A stretch of DNA of 64,000 nucleotides, taken from Lachnospiraceae bacterium. GTDB taxonomy: Bacteria; Bacillota; Clostridia; Lachnospirales; Lachnospiraceae. The notes below the pieces were generated by a model, which saw nothing but the letters and a program-made list of their open reading frames with translations, was not told the origin of the DNA and ran no database searches. Location: positions 1 through 64,000 of the forward strand of contig JAFUYB010000043.1 of NCBI GenBank assembly GCA_017470735.1. The letters are read 5' to 3'. Below are positions 34,095-44,836 of this stretch, piece after piece. The position numbers and the translations under genes are program-made. How positions within the stretch are numbered: position 1 is the stretch's first letter; every line of letters begins with the position of its first letter.

Positions 34095-36072
34095 GTTTTA
34101 TCCTTTTCTTGTCCGGCTTGTGCCGTTCCTGCCTGTGTTCTTCGTAAAGTGAAAAATCCAAAAGTCTTGCCTCTATGTCAGCGGCATCCACCCGGATCGT
34201 CACAACATCTCCCAGTGTGTAATGCCGGTTGGAATTCTGCCCCACCAGCTCATAAGTATCCTCAAAATACTCGTAATAATCCCCGCGCATCAGGCGCATC
34301 GGAACCATGCCCTCAACCGTGTTGGGAAGCTCCACATACATCCCCCACGCCGTCACGCCGGAAATCTTTCCTTCATAAATCTCACCGATATGATCCGCCA
34401 TGTACTCGATCATCTTCATCTTGTCCACTTCGCGTTCCATATCGTCAGCCCGGCGCTCCGCCTCACTCGCCTTTTTCGCAAGCTCCGGCAGGATCGCCTC
34501 ATAATGCGCGCGGCGTTTCCGTTTCAGCTTGCCATGCAGCTGTTCTTTGATGATCCGGTGGACGATCAGATCCGGATAGCGCCGGATCGGTGAAGTAAAA
34601 TGACAGTAATGCTCTGCCGCCAGCCCGAAGTGACCGACATTTTCCGGAGCATACTCCGCCCGCTGCATGGAGCGCAGCACCAGCACGGACAGCAGTCCCT
34701 CTTCGGGTCTGCCCTGCACCTTTTTTAACAGCTTTTGCATATCCTTTGGCGAAGCCTCCTTGCCCGAACCGCCCATCGTCAGTCCAAAGCCTGCGATAAG
34801 CTTACGCAGGGAAAGCAGCTTCTCTCCGTCCGGCTTGCCGTGATTGCGGTACAGAAACGGAATCTTTTTCGAGAAAAATTCTTTCGCTACTGTCTCATTC
34901 GCCGACAGCATGAAATCCTCGATCATCAGCTCGGCTATGCCGCGTTCCCGTGCCTCGACAGCGATAGCATGGCCTGTACGGTCGAGCCTGATCTTTGCCT
35001 CAGGGAATTCAAAATCAACCGAGCCGCGCTTTAAGCGTCTGCGGCGGATACGGCGGGACAGATCCTGCATCAGATAAAAATCCCCAAGCATGTCCGCATA
35101 CCTGACGCACAGCGTCCGGTCTCCATGATTTAAAATCTCATTCACATCATGATAGGTCATGCGGTGCGTGACGCGGATCACCGATTCCGCGATCTCATAT
35201 TTTACCACCTTGCCCTTTTTATCGATCCGCATGATGCAGCTTAGCGCGAGCCTGTTCTCACCCTCATTCAGCGAACAGATGCCGTTGCTTAAGATGCGCG
35301 GCAGCATCGGGATCACACGGTCCGTCAGATAAATGCTCGTGCCGCGTTCCTTTGCCTCCCGGTCAAGCGCGCTGTCTTCTTCAACATAATGCGACACATC
35401 CGCGATATGCACTCCGAGAATATAATCATCCCCCTCACGCCGGATCGACACCGCATCATCAAAATCCTTGGTATCGTCGCCGTCAATGGTCACCATATTC
35501 ACGCCGGTCAGATCCAGCCTGCGCCGGATATCCCTCTTTTTGACCGGCACCGAAACCTTTTTCGCTGCTGCGGTCACCTCTTTGTCGAAGGTGGTCGGCA
35601 CGCCAAATTTTTTCACCACCGACAGGATATCCACGCCGGGATCGTCCTTGTAACCGATGATCTCTGTCACTTCTGCCTCTGGCAATTTCGTCTCACTGCC
35701 GTAGGAAAGCATACGGCAGACGACCTTTTGTCCGTCCTCTGCCCCACGGCTCTTGCGCGGCGAAATGTGGATCTCCTGCGGCAGCTTTGCATCATCCGGA
35801 CGCACATAACCGTCCCGCCCGGACTGTTCGTAGACACCGACCACCGAGGTCACAGCCCGTTCGACTACGGCGACAACCTTTGCCTCTTTGCGATGCCCGT
35901 CTCGCCCATAATTGCCTGCTTCCAACGGCACGATCCGCACCGTATCCATGTGAAACGCGTCCGCCACATCGTGGCTTCCGATATAATAATCTTCCTCTTC
36001 GCCCTCGACGGTCACGAAGCCGAAGCCCTTTTTATTCTGTCGGAACAATCCGATCCTTTCCTGCTTTGCGAT
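34042..36072 (-). CDS. rnr: Ribonuclease R, N-terminally short, apparent ATC start
   Basis: A 3'-5' exoribonuclease of the RNB family that works with tmRNA in RNA quality control. [19 protein letters not shown] is the first cold-shock domain. [14 protein letters not shown] holds the RNB active-site aspartates. [18 protein letters not shown] is the RNB signature. An S1 domain and a Lys-rich tail close it. The usual N-terminal HTH of about 80 residues is absent. No ATG or GTG exists at the 5' end. A perfect AAGGAGG lies seven bases before an ATC codon (36070-36072) that would begin [11 protein letters not shown]; an in-frame TAA overlaps the ribosome site. A TTG at 36048 with AAAGGA upstream is the alternative. 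Confidence 0.88.
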   Translation of the reverse strand: MAKQERIGLFRQNKKGFGFVTVEGEEEDYYIGSHDVADAFHMDTVRIVPLEAGNYGRDGHRKEAKVVAVVERAVTSVVGVYEQSGRDGYVRPDDAKLPQEIHISPRKSRGAEDGQKVVCRMLSYGSETKLPEAEVTEIIGYKDDPGVDILSVVKKFGVPTTFDKEVTAAAKKVSVPVKKRDIRRRLDLTGVNMVTIDGDDTKDFDDAVSIRREGDDYILGVHIADVSHYVEEDSALDREAKERGTSIYLTDRVIPMLPRILSNGICSLNEGENRLALSCIMRIDKKGKVVKYEIAESVIRVTHRMTYHDVNEILNHGDRTLCVRYADMLGDFYLMQDLSRRIRRRRLKRGSVDFEFPEAKIRLDRTGHAIAVEARERGIAELMIEDFMLSANETVAKEFFSKKIPFLYRNHGKPDGEKLLSLRKLIAGFGLTMGGSGKEASPKDMQKLLKKVQGRPEEGLLSVLVLRSMQRAEYAPENVGHFGLAAEHYCHFTSPIRRYPDLIVHRIIKEQLHGKLKRKRRAHYEAILPELAKKASEAERRADDMEREVDKMKMIEYMADHIGEIYEGKISGVTAWGMYVELPNTVEGMVPMRLMRGDYYEYFEDTYELVGQNSNRHYTLGDVVTIRVDAADIEARLLDFSLYEEHRQERHKPDKKRIKHGRKKPKAHRKQQKSKS

Positions 36073-36135
36073 AATGATCCCTCCTTAAACGAAATCTCAC
36101 TAAACGGCATTACCTGCTACGATAATTCATCTGCT

Positions 36136-36170
36136 AAAAATAAGAACCACCGAGCAAATCCCCGGTGGTC
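36136..36170 (-). terminator. Terminator downstream of secG
   Basis: ACCACCG and CGGTGGT (arms 36146-36152 and 36163-36169) form a stem followed on the minus strand by TTCTTATTTTT. It lies between secG and rnr, so rnr expression relies on read-through or another promoter. Confidence 0.75.
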
Positions 36171-36178
36171 CTTTCAAC

Positions 36179-36415
36179 TCATAAGCTCCCGATACACAAT
36201 ACTGCGGCAAGTACAAAGAACAACAGCACCAGCACGCTGGTCGCCCTGACAAGCATACCCTCACGGGAACGCCCTTTGTTCTTGCTCCAGTAGCTTTCCA
36301 GATTCTGTCCGCCAAGCGAACCAAGTCCTGCTGACTTTCCCTCCTGGAACAGAATGACCACGGTAAGAACCACACTCACAATGATGAATGCTACCATCAA
36401 TGCTGTTTTCACCAT
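36179..36415 (-). CDS. secG: Preprotein translocase subunit SecG
   Basis: A 78-residue membrane protein of the SecYEG channel. Two membrane segments are seen (residues about 4-24 and 55-76), with the conserved loop FQEGKSAGLGSLGGQ between them. A TGGAGG ribosome site lies upstream of the ATG at 36415. The second large frame in this region is its shadow. The place before rnr and smpB is the usual Firmicutes order. Confidence 0.94.
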   Translation of the reverse strand: MVKTALMVAFIIVSVVLTVVILFQEGKSAGLGSLGGQNLESYWSKNKGRSREGMLVRATSVLVLLFFVLAAVLCIGSL

Positions 36416-36456
36416 TTTTATCTACCTCCAAAACACATCATAGATGACAAGCAGAG

Positions 36457-36485
36457 ATTATAACATAGTTAAATCGGGATTTCAA
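36457..36485 (-). promoter_or_regulatory. Promoter of secG
   Basis: On the minus strand TTGAAA (36480-36485) and TATAAT (36457-36462) are 17 bp apart, about 40 bp before secG. Upstream of it lie three copies of a TACTAAAAAC-like repeat just after the gdhA stop. Confidence 0.75.
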
Positions 36486-36528
36486 GCTGTCATTTTACGG
36501 TTTTTAGTATGTTTTTAGTACGCGGTTT

Positions 36529-37899
<1,371 letters not shown>

Positions 37900-37936
37900 T
37901 TACTATGCTTCGCTACTTCGTTAAACACAATGAAGT

Positions 37937-37965
37937 ATTATACTACTTTGTAACCGATTATGCAA
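37937..37965 (-). promoter_or_regulatory. Promoter of gdhA
   Basis: On the minus strand TTGCAT (37960-37965) and TATAAT (37937-37942) are 17 bp apart, in the 85 bp gap after purB. The leader is about 50 nt and contains GGAGAG before the ATG. Confidence 0.75.
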
Positions 37966-37966
37966 A

Positions 37967-39418
37967 TCACACGGAAATCTCTGCCGTCATCCCCAGGGAT
38001 TCTTTATTTTCATCCAGCACCGGACGCACGACATCCCTTAGATAATTCGTCACCTGGGACGGTGCCCTGCCGACATATTTCTCCGGCTGCATTGCCGCCT
38101 TGAGTTCATCAAGCTCCAACGGAAATGCGTCATCCTCTGCGATCAGTTCCAGCAGATTGTTCTCTTTTCCGTGCTCCTTGACAGTCTTTCCTGCCTCCAT
38201 CGACAGCTTCCGTATCTCCTCGTGCAGCTCCTGCCGGTTGCCGCCCTGCTTTACCGCGTCCATCATAATGTTTTCCGTCGCCATAAATGGCAGCTCAGCC
38301 ATTAAATGCTTTTCAATGACCTTCGGATAGACCACCAGCCCGTCCGCCACATTCAGGCACAGATCAAGCACGCCGTCCGTCGCCAGAAAGCCTTCCGCGA
38401 TCGACAGGCGCTTGTTCGCCGAGTCGTCCAAGGTCCGCTCAAACCACTGCGTCGCGGAAGTAACCGCGGGATTTAAAGCGTCAATGATAATGTAGCGCGA
38501 CAGCGACGCGATCCGCTCGGAGCGCATCGGGTTGCGCTTGTACGCCATCGCCGAAGAACCGATCTGGCTCTTTTCAAACGGCTCCTCCACCTCTTTTAAA
38601 TGCTGGAGCAGCCGGATGTCGTTGCTCATTTTATGCGCGCTCGCCGCAATGCCGGCAAGGACATTCGTCACACGCGTATCCAGCTTTCGGGAATAGGTCT
38701 GTCCCGATACCGGATAGCACGCGTCAAAATCCATCTTCTTCGCGATCATCGGATCGATCCTGTCGATCGTCTCTTCATCCCCGTCAAACAGTTCCATGAA
38801 GCTCGCCTGCGTACCGGTCGTGCCCTTTGAACCAAGCAGCTTCATCGTCGATATGACATAATCCAGATCTTCCAGATCCATCATAAATTCATTGATCCAA
38901 AGTGTCGCCCGTTTGCCGAGCGTCGTCGGCTGCGCCGGCTGGAAATGGGTAAAGGCGAGTGTCGGCAGATCCTTATATTTATCCGCGAAATCCGCCAGAC
39001 GGCTGATCACATTTAAAAGCTTTTTGCGCAGCAGCCGCAGCCCTTCCCGCATGATAATGACATCGGTATTGTCGCCGACATAGCAGGATGTCGCCCCCAG
39101 ATGGATGATCCCTGCCGCCTTCGGGCACTGCTGTCCGTATGCGTACACATGGCTCATGACATCGTGCCGCACTTCTTTCTCTCTGGCTCTTGCCACATCG
39201 TAATTGATGTCCGTGATATGCGCCTTCATCTCATCGATCATCGCCTGCGTGATGACCGGCTCGCCGTCCTGCGACAATCCAAGCTCCATCTCCGTCTCAG
39301 CTAATGCGATCCACAGCTTCCGCCAGGTCGAAAACTTCATATCCTGCGAAAAAATGTACTGCATCTCCTTGCTCGCATACCGCTGTGACAGCGGGCTTTC
39401 GTATCTGTCCGTGCTCAA
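37967..39418 (-). CDS. purB: Adenylosuccinate lyase
   Basis: A 483-residue fumarase-superfamily enzyme acting twice in purine synthesis: cleavage of SAICAR and of adenylosuccinate. LGATSCYVGDNTD near residue 107 and GSSAMAYKRNPMRSERI near 290 are the conserved loops, the latter being the superfamily signature. The start is TTG at 39418, with GGAGGA six bases upstream. Purine genes purC, purF and purB follow one another in this order, which suggests an operon. Confidence 0.95.
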   Translation of the reverse strand: MSTDRYESPLSQRYASKEMQYIFSQDMKFSTWRKLWIALAETEMELGLSQDGEPVITQAMIDEMKAHITDINYDVARAREKEVRHDVMSHVYAYGQQCPKAAGIIHLGATSCYVGDNTDVIIMREGLRLLRKKLLNVISRLADFADKYKDLPTLAFTHFQPAQPTTLGKRATLWINEFMMDLEDLDYVISTMKLLGSKGTTGTQASFMELFDGDEETIDRIDPMIAKKMDFDACYPVSGQTYSRKLDTRVTNVLAGIAASAHKMSNDIRLLQHLKEVEEPFEKSQIGSSAMAYKRNPMRSERIASLSRYIIIDALNPAVTSATQWFERTLDDSANKRLSIAEGFLATDGVLDLCLNVADGLVVYPKVIEKHLMAELPFMATENIMMDAVKQGGNRQELHEEIRKLSMEAGKTVKEHGKENNLLELIAEDDAFPLELDELKAAMQPEKYVGRAPSQVTNYLRDVVRPVLDENKESLGMTAEISV

Positions 39419-39455
39419 TTCGTCTCCTCCTTATGCCAAAATCTGCCGTAAAAAA

Positions 39456-40898
39456 CTATTTTTCATATTCTCCCCGGATATCCTCTTCCGGTGCTTCATA
39501 CGGGTATTTCCCGGTAAAGCATCCCATGCAGATGCCTTTTCCATTTACCATCTCAGGCAGTCTTTCCACCCTCAGGTAGCCAAGCGAATCCGCCCCGATC
39601 ACCTTGCGGATATCCTCGATCGAGCGGTTGTAGGCGATCAGCTGCTCCCGCACCGGAATATCGATGCCAAAATAGCACGGCCAAAGGAACGGCGGCGCCG
39701 CGACCCGCATATGCACCTCTTTTGCGCCCGCCTCCCGCAGCATCGTCACGATCCGGTCAGAAGTCGTCCCGCGCACGATCGAATCATCGATCATAATGAT
39801 CCGCTTGCCTTTGACCGCCTCGTGCAGCACATTGAGCTTGACTTGTACAGCCGACTCCCGGTTCTTCTGCTTGGGACTGATGAATGACCGGCCGACATAC
39901 GCATTCTTCACAAACGCCGTGCCGTAAGGAATGCCGGACTCCAGCGAATAACCGAGCGCCGCCGCCCGTCCCGATTCCGGCACATCCACGACCAGATCGG
40001 CTTCCACCGGTGAATCAATCGCCAGAAAACGCCCCGCACGGATGCGGCTGTCATAGACCGAAATCCCGTCAATCGAGCTGTCCAGTCTCGCGAAATAAAT
40101 ATATTCGAAAATACACCTTGCCTCCTGATCCTCAGGCAAGCAGTGCGAGGTGTCCGATACGACCTTGCCGTCCGCATCCACCGTCACGATCTCGCCCGGC
40201 AGCACATCCCGTATGAATTTTGCTCCGATCGTCTCCAGCGCCGATGACTCCGACGCAAAAATATAAGTATTGTCCCGCCTGCCCAGGCAGAGCGGCTTGA
40301 ACCCGAAAGGATCCCGGACCGCGATCAGCTTCCGCGGACTCATGATCACCAGTGAATACGCTCCCTGCAAGCGGTTTACTGTCCGGCTGACGGCCTCTTC
40401 CACGGATTGGGAACGCAGCCTCTCCCTGGCGATCACATAGGCGATCGTCTCTGTGTCGATCGTCGTCTGGAAGATCGCGCCGGTCTGGGAAAGCTCTTCC
40501 CGCAGCTGGTTCGCATTGATCAGATTGCCGTTGTGCGCCAACGCCAGCGTGCCCTTTGCGTAGTTTAAGACCAGCGGCTGGGCATTCGCCAAGGTCGATT
40601 CACCCGCCGTAGAATAACGGACATGCCCCACGCCGAGATTGCCGTGCAGCTTTTCTAAGACCTCGCCCGTAAATACCTCATTGACCAGGCCCATGCCCTT
40701 CATCGAATCCACCCTGCCCTTCGGACCGGATATGTCCGACACCGCAATACCGCAGGACTCCTGCCCTCGGTGCTGCAGGGCAAACAGCCCATAATAGATC
40801 GAAGATGCCACATCATTCCCGCCGAGATCGTACATCCCGAATACGCCGCACGCCTCGTGGATTCCCTTGCCCGAAACGGTATCCTTCTTCATCGCCAA
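39456..40898 (-). CDS. purF: Amidophosphoribosyltransferase (PurF)
   Basis: A 480-residue enzyme for the first committed step of purine synthesis, making phosphoribosylamine from PRPP and glutamine. EACGVFGMYD holds the catalytic cysteine after a short propeptide. MIDDSIVRGTTSDRIV is the PRPP-binding loop. The C-terminal GMCFTG-like motif (ICMGCFTGKYP) is typical of the Fe-S type, consistent with four cysteine positions. A TTG at 40898 is nine bases from AAGGAG; the ATG at 40892 is the alternative. Confidence 0.95.
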   Translation of the reverse strand: MAMKKDTVSGKGIHEACGVFGMYDLGGNDVASSIYYGLFALQHRGQESCGIAVSDISGPKGRVDSMKGMGLVNEVFTGEVLEKLHGNLGVGHVRYSTAGESTLANAQPLVLNYAKGTLALAHNGNLINANQLREELSQTGAIFQTTIDTETIAYVIARERLRSQSVEEAVSRTVNRLQGAYSLVIMSPRKLIAVRDPFGFKPLCLGRRDNTYIFASESSALETIGAKFIRDVLPGEIVTVDADGKVVSDTSHCLPEDQEARCIFEYIYFARLDSSIDGISVYDSRIRAGRFLAIDSPVEADLVVDVPESGRAAALGYSLESGIPYGTAFVKNAYVGRSFISPKQKNRESAVQVKLNVLHEAVKGKRIIMIDDSIVRGTTSDRIVTMLREAGAKEVHMRVAAPPFLWPCYFGIDIPVREQLIAYNRSIEDIRKVIGADSLGYLRVERLPEMVNGKGICMGCFTGKYPYEAPEEDIRGEYEK

Positions 40899-40997
40899 AT
40901 TCGTTTTCTCCTTAAAAATTCGTATGTTATTATCCGGCTTACACTGTCAAATGTTTGCACCCCAAATGGCAAACTCTCCGCAGAGATGTCAGTGCTG

Positions 40998-41879
40998 TCA
41001 CCCCTGAAACCGTTCTCCCGTCAGCAGGAAAAATGCCTCTTTGTACTTCTCCACCGTCCAGTCGATCACTTCCTGCGGAAGCAGATAATCGCTTTCGGGA
41101 TGCTCTTTCAGCCAGTCCCGCACGAACTGCTTGTCAAAGGACGGCTGGCTCTGCCCCGGCACATAGCCCTCTTTCGGCCAGAACCGCGAGCTGTCCGGCG
41201 TCAGCATCTCATCCGCAAGCACGACATTTCCGTCTTCGTCCAGTCCGAATTCAAACTTCGTATCCGCAATGATAATGCCTTTTTCCAGTGCGTAATCCGC
41301 GCACTTTTTATACAAAGTCAGTGTTGCGTCTTTTAAACGCGTCGCATACTCCATGCCCTTGCCCGGATGCAGCTTCTCCAAAATCTCTGCCGTATCCTCA
41401 AAGGTAATGTGCTCGTCATGCAGTCCGATCTCGGCCTTGGTCGTCGGCGTATAGATTGCCTCCGGCAGCTTATCCGATTCCACCAGCCCCTCCGGCAGTT
41501 TGATCCCGCAGACCGTACCATTCTTCTGATAGCTCTCCCACCCCGTGCCGGTAATGTACCCGCGCACGATGCACTCAATCGGCAGCATTGAAAGCTTTTT
41601 GCACTTCATGCTCTTGCCTTCGTATTCCGGCTTCCTGAAATACTCCGGCATATCCGCCGTATCCGTGGAGATAAAATGGTTGCCGATCACATCCGCCGTA
41701 TAGTCAAACCAGAATTTCGACATCTGCGTCAGGATCGCCCCTTTGTCTTTGATCACATTTTTCAGGATCACATCAAAGGCGGATATCCGGTCTGTCGCTA
41801 CCATAACGATCGCATCGCCGATATCATAGACCTCGCGCACCTTTCCCTCTTTTGCCGGCTTTAATTCTTTTACTTCCAT
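40998..41879 (-). CDS. purC: SAICAR synthase
   Basis: A 293-residue ATP-dependent ligase that joins aspartate to CAIR. GKVREVYDIGDAIVMVATDR is the N-terminal ATP loop, MLPIECIVRGYITGTGW the first signature and LADEMLTPDSSRFWP the later one. The ATG at 41879 matches the family's usual start; the frame runs on to 41906, where an ATG precedes a poor N-terminus. It is the first of three purine genes. Confidence 0.95.
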   Translation of the reverse strand: MEVKELKPAKEGKVREVYDIGDAIVMVATDRISAFDVILKNVIKDKGAILTQMSKFWFDYTADVIGNHFISTDTADMPEYFRKPEYEGKSMKCKKLSMLPIECIVRGYITGTGWESYQKNGTVCGIKLPEGLVESDKLPEAIYTPTTKAEIGLHDEHITFEDTAEILEKLHPGKGMEYATRLKDATLTLYKKCADYALEKGIIIADTKFEFGLDEDGNVVLADEMLTPDSSRFWPKEGYVPGQSQPSFDKQFVRDWLKEHPESDYLLPQEVIDWTVEKYKEAFFLLTGERFQG

Positions 41880-41956
41880 TTTAAAATAAACTCCTTTCCT
41901 GCCCATTTATCCTCTGAAACCAAACCCTGCAGTCAGCCTTTCGTATCCGCAAAAAC

Positions 41957-43096
41957 TCATTCTTCATTCTCTAAACGCGCGCGCACCCTTGCCTCCGCTT
42001 CGTCCGCCCCGGCATATCCGGTCTCCTTTGCCATCTGATAATAAGTCAGTGCCGTCTGCAGGTTCTGCTCCACGCCGTAACCGTTCTCATACAGATATCC
42101 CAGATTGACCTGCGCCTTTTCATAGCCGAGTGCAGCCGCAAGCTTTTGATAGTACACCGCCTGCTCAAAATTGGTCTCTACGCCATGTCCGTTGAAATAC
42201 ATGCAGCCGATCTCATTGAGCGCCGGCGCGTAATCCTGCTGTGCCGCCAGTTCAAAATAATCCAGTGCCCGCGCATAGTCAATCGGCATGCCATAGCCCA
42301 TCTCATACATAATACCGAGATAATACTGCGCCATCGCGTAACCGTCATCCGCTGCCGTCTCAAACTGCTCCCGTGCCGCGCTCCGGTCAGCGTCAACGCC
42401 GATCCCTTCCATATAAAGGATCCCGAGGCGCGTCCGTGCCGCATGGATCGCATATTGGTCTTCAATCGCTTCAGAATCTGATTCCGCCGTCTTCTGATAG
42501 AGCCGATACGCCTTTTTCGCGCGGCGCTTCGTGCCGATCCCCTTTTCGTAAAGATAGCCCAGATAATAGGTTCCGTCCAAAAGGCCTGCATCCTTAGCCG
42601 TCTTTATATTGGAAAAAATTTCCGGCTCATCACCGCCCGTATCAAGCCCTACCCTGCCGAGTCCGACATATCCCTGAGGATCCCCGAGCGCAACCGACCG
42701 GGCAAAATACTGCCTGGCTGCTTCGGTGTCCTTGTCCACCCCACAGCCGTTCAGGTACAGATATCCAATCCCCGCCGCTGCCTGTGTCTGTCCGTAGGCA
42801 TCTGCCGTCCGATACCACTCCAGCGCGCTCGTAAAATTCTGCTGTACGCCGCCTGCGCCATAATCGTACATTACGCCCAGCCTGTAACAGGCTTCTGCAT
42901 CACCGTCATAAGCGAGAACCAAAAGCTCCTTTTCGGACATGGCAAGGTAATCCACCTTCCCGCTGTCCCGGTCCGCTTCCTCTATTTCAACTACTGCCGG
43001 CACCGTGCTCCTGGTATGGGGCGTCCGCACCACTGCCACCACAAGTACGAGCATAAACAGCAGTACCGCCATCGTCTGCACCAGTCTTTTTTTCAA
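41957..43096 (-). CDS. Membrane-anchored Sel1-repeat protein
   Basis: A 379-residue protein with an N-terminal membrane anchor (KKRLVQTMAVLLFMLVLVVA) and seven Sel1-type TPR repeats, each with a LGYLYENGYGVE-like helix pair. Such solenoids usually mediate protein contacts at the envelope. The start is taken as TTG 43096, with GGGGG eight bases upstream. An ATG at 43165 is in frame, but a TATACT -10-like box lies between, inside the longer form. Its partner is unknown. Confidence 0.82.
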   Translation of the reverse strand: MKKRLVQTMAVLLFMLVLVVAVVRTPHTRSTVPAVVEIEEADRDSGKVDYLAMSEKELLVLAYDGDAEACYRLGVMYDYGAGGVQQNFTSALEWYRTADAYGQTQAAAGIGYLYLNGCGVDKDTEAARQYFARSVALGDPQGYVGLGRVGLDTGGDEPEIFSNIKTAKDAGLLDGTYYLGYLYEKGIGTKRRAKKAYRLYQKTAESDSEAIEDQYAIHAARTRLGILYMEGIGVDADRSAAREQFETAADDGYAMAQYYLGIMYEMGYGMPIDYARALDYFELAAQQDYAPALNEIGCMYFNGHGVETNFEQAVYYQKLAAALGYEKAQVNLGYLYENGYGVEQNLQTALTYYQMAKETGYAGADEAEARVRARLENEE

Positions 43097-43236
43097 AATG
43101 ATATCCCCCAGCCAAAAAAGAAAATCATTGCCTAGTATATCACAACCTTTTTTAAAAAGAAACATTGCTTCATAATCCCACTCTATGGTAAAATAGGAGC
43201 GGTACTATTTTATAAATAGATAAAGGAGGACGAAAC

Positions 43237-43986
43237 ATGGGTAGTCAACTGGTATTGATCCGGCACGGAGAAAGCGTTTGGAACAAAGAGAATCTGTTCA
43301 CGGGATGGGCGGATGTAGATCTGTCCGATGCCGGACACGAGGAAGCGGCCAACGGCGGCAAGGAATTAAAAAAAGAAGGTTTTTCCTTTGACATCTGCTT
43401 CACATCCTATCTGAAGCGCGCGATCCACACGGCAAATCATGTTCTTGCTGAGCTGGACGAGGAGTGGATCCCGGTGATCAAGACCTGGAAATTAAACGAG
43501 CGCCACTACGGTGCGCTGCAGGGACTGAACAAGTCCGAGACCGCTGAAAAGTATGGTGAGGATCAGGTCAAGATCTGGCGCCGTTCTTTCGATGTGACCC
43601 CGCCCGAGCTTGAGGAGAGCGATGACCGCAACCCTGCAAACCAGGCACAATATGCAGGCGTAGACAAGAAAGATCTTCCGCTGACCGAGAGCTTGAAGAT
43701 TACGATCGACCGTGTCGTTCCGTATTATCAGGAAGTGATCCTTCCGGAGATCAAGGCAGGCAAGAAAGTCCTGATCGCGGCACACGGCAATTCCCTGCGC
43801 GCGCTCGTGAAATATCTGGACAATATTTCCGATGAAGACATTTTGAACCTCAACATTCCGACAGCTGTACCGCTCGTTTACGAGCTGGATGACAATTTCA
43901 ACGCAGTCTCTCACCGTTATCTTGGTGACCAGGCAGCTATCGAAGCAGCAATGAATGCTGTTGCAAACCAGGGAAAGAAAGCTTGA
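43237..43986 (+). CDS. gpmA: Phosphoglycerate mutase, 2,3-BPG-dependent
   Basis: A 249-residue glycolytic enzyme interconverting 3- and 2-phosphoglycerate. [18 protein letters not shown] has the catalytic histidine (RHGE), [10 protein letters not shown] and [16 protein letters not shown] follow, and [15 protein letters not shown] holds the second histidine. Length is normal. AAAGGAGG lies before the ATG. A GC-skewed run of two zinc-ribbon genes follows on the same strand. Confidence 0.96.
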   Translation: MGSQLVLIRHGESVWNKENLFTGWADVDLSDAGHEEAANGGKELKKEGFSFDICFTSYLKRAIHTANHVLAELDEEWIPVIKTWKLNERHYGALQGLNKSETAEKYGEDQVKIWRRSFDVTPPELEESDDRNPANQAQYAGVDKKDLPLTESLKITIDRVVPYYQEVILPEIKAGKKVLIAAHGNSLRALVKYLDNISDEDILNLNIPTAVPLVYELDDNFNAVSHRYLGDQAAIEAAMNAVANQGKKA

Positions 43987-44012
43987 TTTTTTAGGAACGG
44001 GGATACGACACG

Positions 44013-44288
44013 ATGGATGAATTGACACGGCTTGTTCGCAAAAGAGAACTGATCCGCTACTGCCCCCAGTGCGGTGAAAAGATGTCCTACTCAGCCGTTC
44101 ACGGCATATACACTTGTAAAAACTGTGATCATACTGAAAAAGACACTTACGGGATGATGAAGGATCTGCTCGAAGACAGACCCTATCTGACCAAAGCTCA
44201 GATGTCAGCAATCCTCCATGTTCCCTTACGCGAGATCAACAAATACATCCGTGACGGCGTTTTGGACAACCCGAATCCGGATCAGTAA
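44013..44288 (+). CDS. Zinc-ribbon protein, YvyF-like
   Basis: A 91-residue protein. The first half is a zinc ribbon with CPQCG and CKNC. The second half, DLLEDRPYLTKAQMSAILHV and PLREINKYIRDGVLDN, is a small HTH-like unit that resembles the flagellar-operon protein YvyF/TIGR03826. It is paired with a longer paralogue 35 bp downstream. No flagellar genes are in view, so the role may be general RNA or DNA binding. Confidence 0.6.
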   Translation: MDELTRLVRKRELIRYCPQCGEKMSYSAVHGIYTCKNCDHTEKDTYGMMKDLLEDRPYLTKAQMSAILHVPLREINKYIRDGVLDNPNPDQ

Positions 44289-44322
44289 ACCGGTGTGATC
44301 GCCATAGATTGAGGAGATTTTG

Positions 44323-44772
44323 ATGGCTGATTGGTCCCAACTCACAAAGCGCAGAAGAAAATGCAGCCAGTGCGGTACGATCATGAATTATCTTGCCTTA
44401 GGCGAATACAAATGTCCGTCCTGCGGCAATGAAGAACTCGATGACTACGGGATTATCCGCAAATATTTGGACGAACACGGTCCCTCGTCATCCGCTGCCA
44501 TTGAAGCGGCGACCGGAGTGCGCCGCATGGTCATCAACGAATACCTGCGCAAAGGGCGTCTGGAAATCACTGACGGTTCCCCTGTATTCATTCGATGCGA
44601 ACGCTGCGGCAAGAGCATCAAATTCGGGCGGATCTGTGCTGCCTGCGCAAAAAATGTCGTTTCCCGGCAGGAGGAAAAGGCGATTCCTTTTGAGGAAATC
44701 GGCGACGAACCAACTCCGTTTGCGCCAAAAAAACACGATCAGATGTTTATGTCGGGCAAGCACCGCCGCTGA
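44323..44772 (+). CDS. Zinc-ribbon/HTH protein, paralogue of the previous gene
   Basis: A 149-residue protein with the same layout: CSQCG and CPSCG ribbon, then IEAATGVRRMVINEYLRKGR as a HTH-like unit. A second ribbon follows (CERCGKSIKFGRICAAC), missing in the shorter copy. A tail rich in Glu, Pro and Lys ends the protein. ATG 44323 has GAGGAG upstream. A strong terminator follows. The two genes look like a tandem duplication with later change in length. Confidence 0.65.
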   Translation: MADWSQLTKRRRKCSQCGTIMNYLALGEYKCPSCGNEELDDYGIIRKYLDEHGPSSSAAIEAATGVRRMVINEYLRKGRLEITDGSPVFIRCERCGKSIKFGRICAACAKNVVSRQEEKAIPFEEIGDEPTPFAPKKHDQMFMSGKHRR

Positions 44773-44787
44773 TCGACGATGTATCAT

Positions 44788-44822
44788 CCCCGACGGGCTT
44801 TTGTCTGTCGGGGATTTCTTTT
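44788..44822 (+). terminator. Terminator after the zinc-ribbon pair
   Basis: CCCCGAC (44788-44794) and GTCGGGG (44807-44813) form a 7 bp stem followed by ATTTCTTTT. It separates gpmA and its followers from the Memo-AMMECR1 gene. Confidence 0.8.
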
Positions 44823-44836
44823 AAGGGAGGCTTACC

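Noticed and set aside
41880-41956. Purine riboswitch before purC
   Set aside because: The gap is only 77 bp and lacks the conserved junction and loop sequences.
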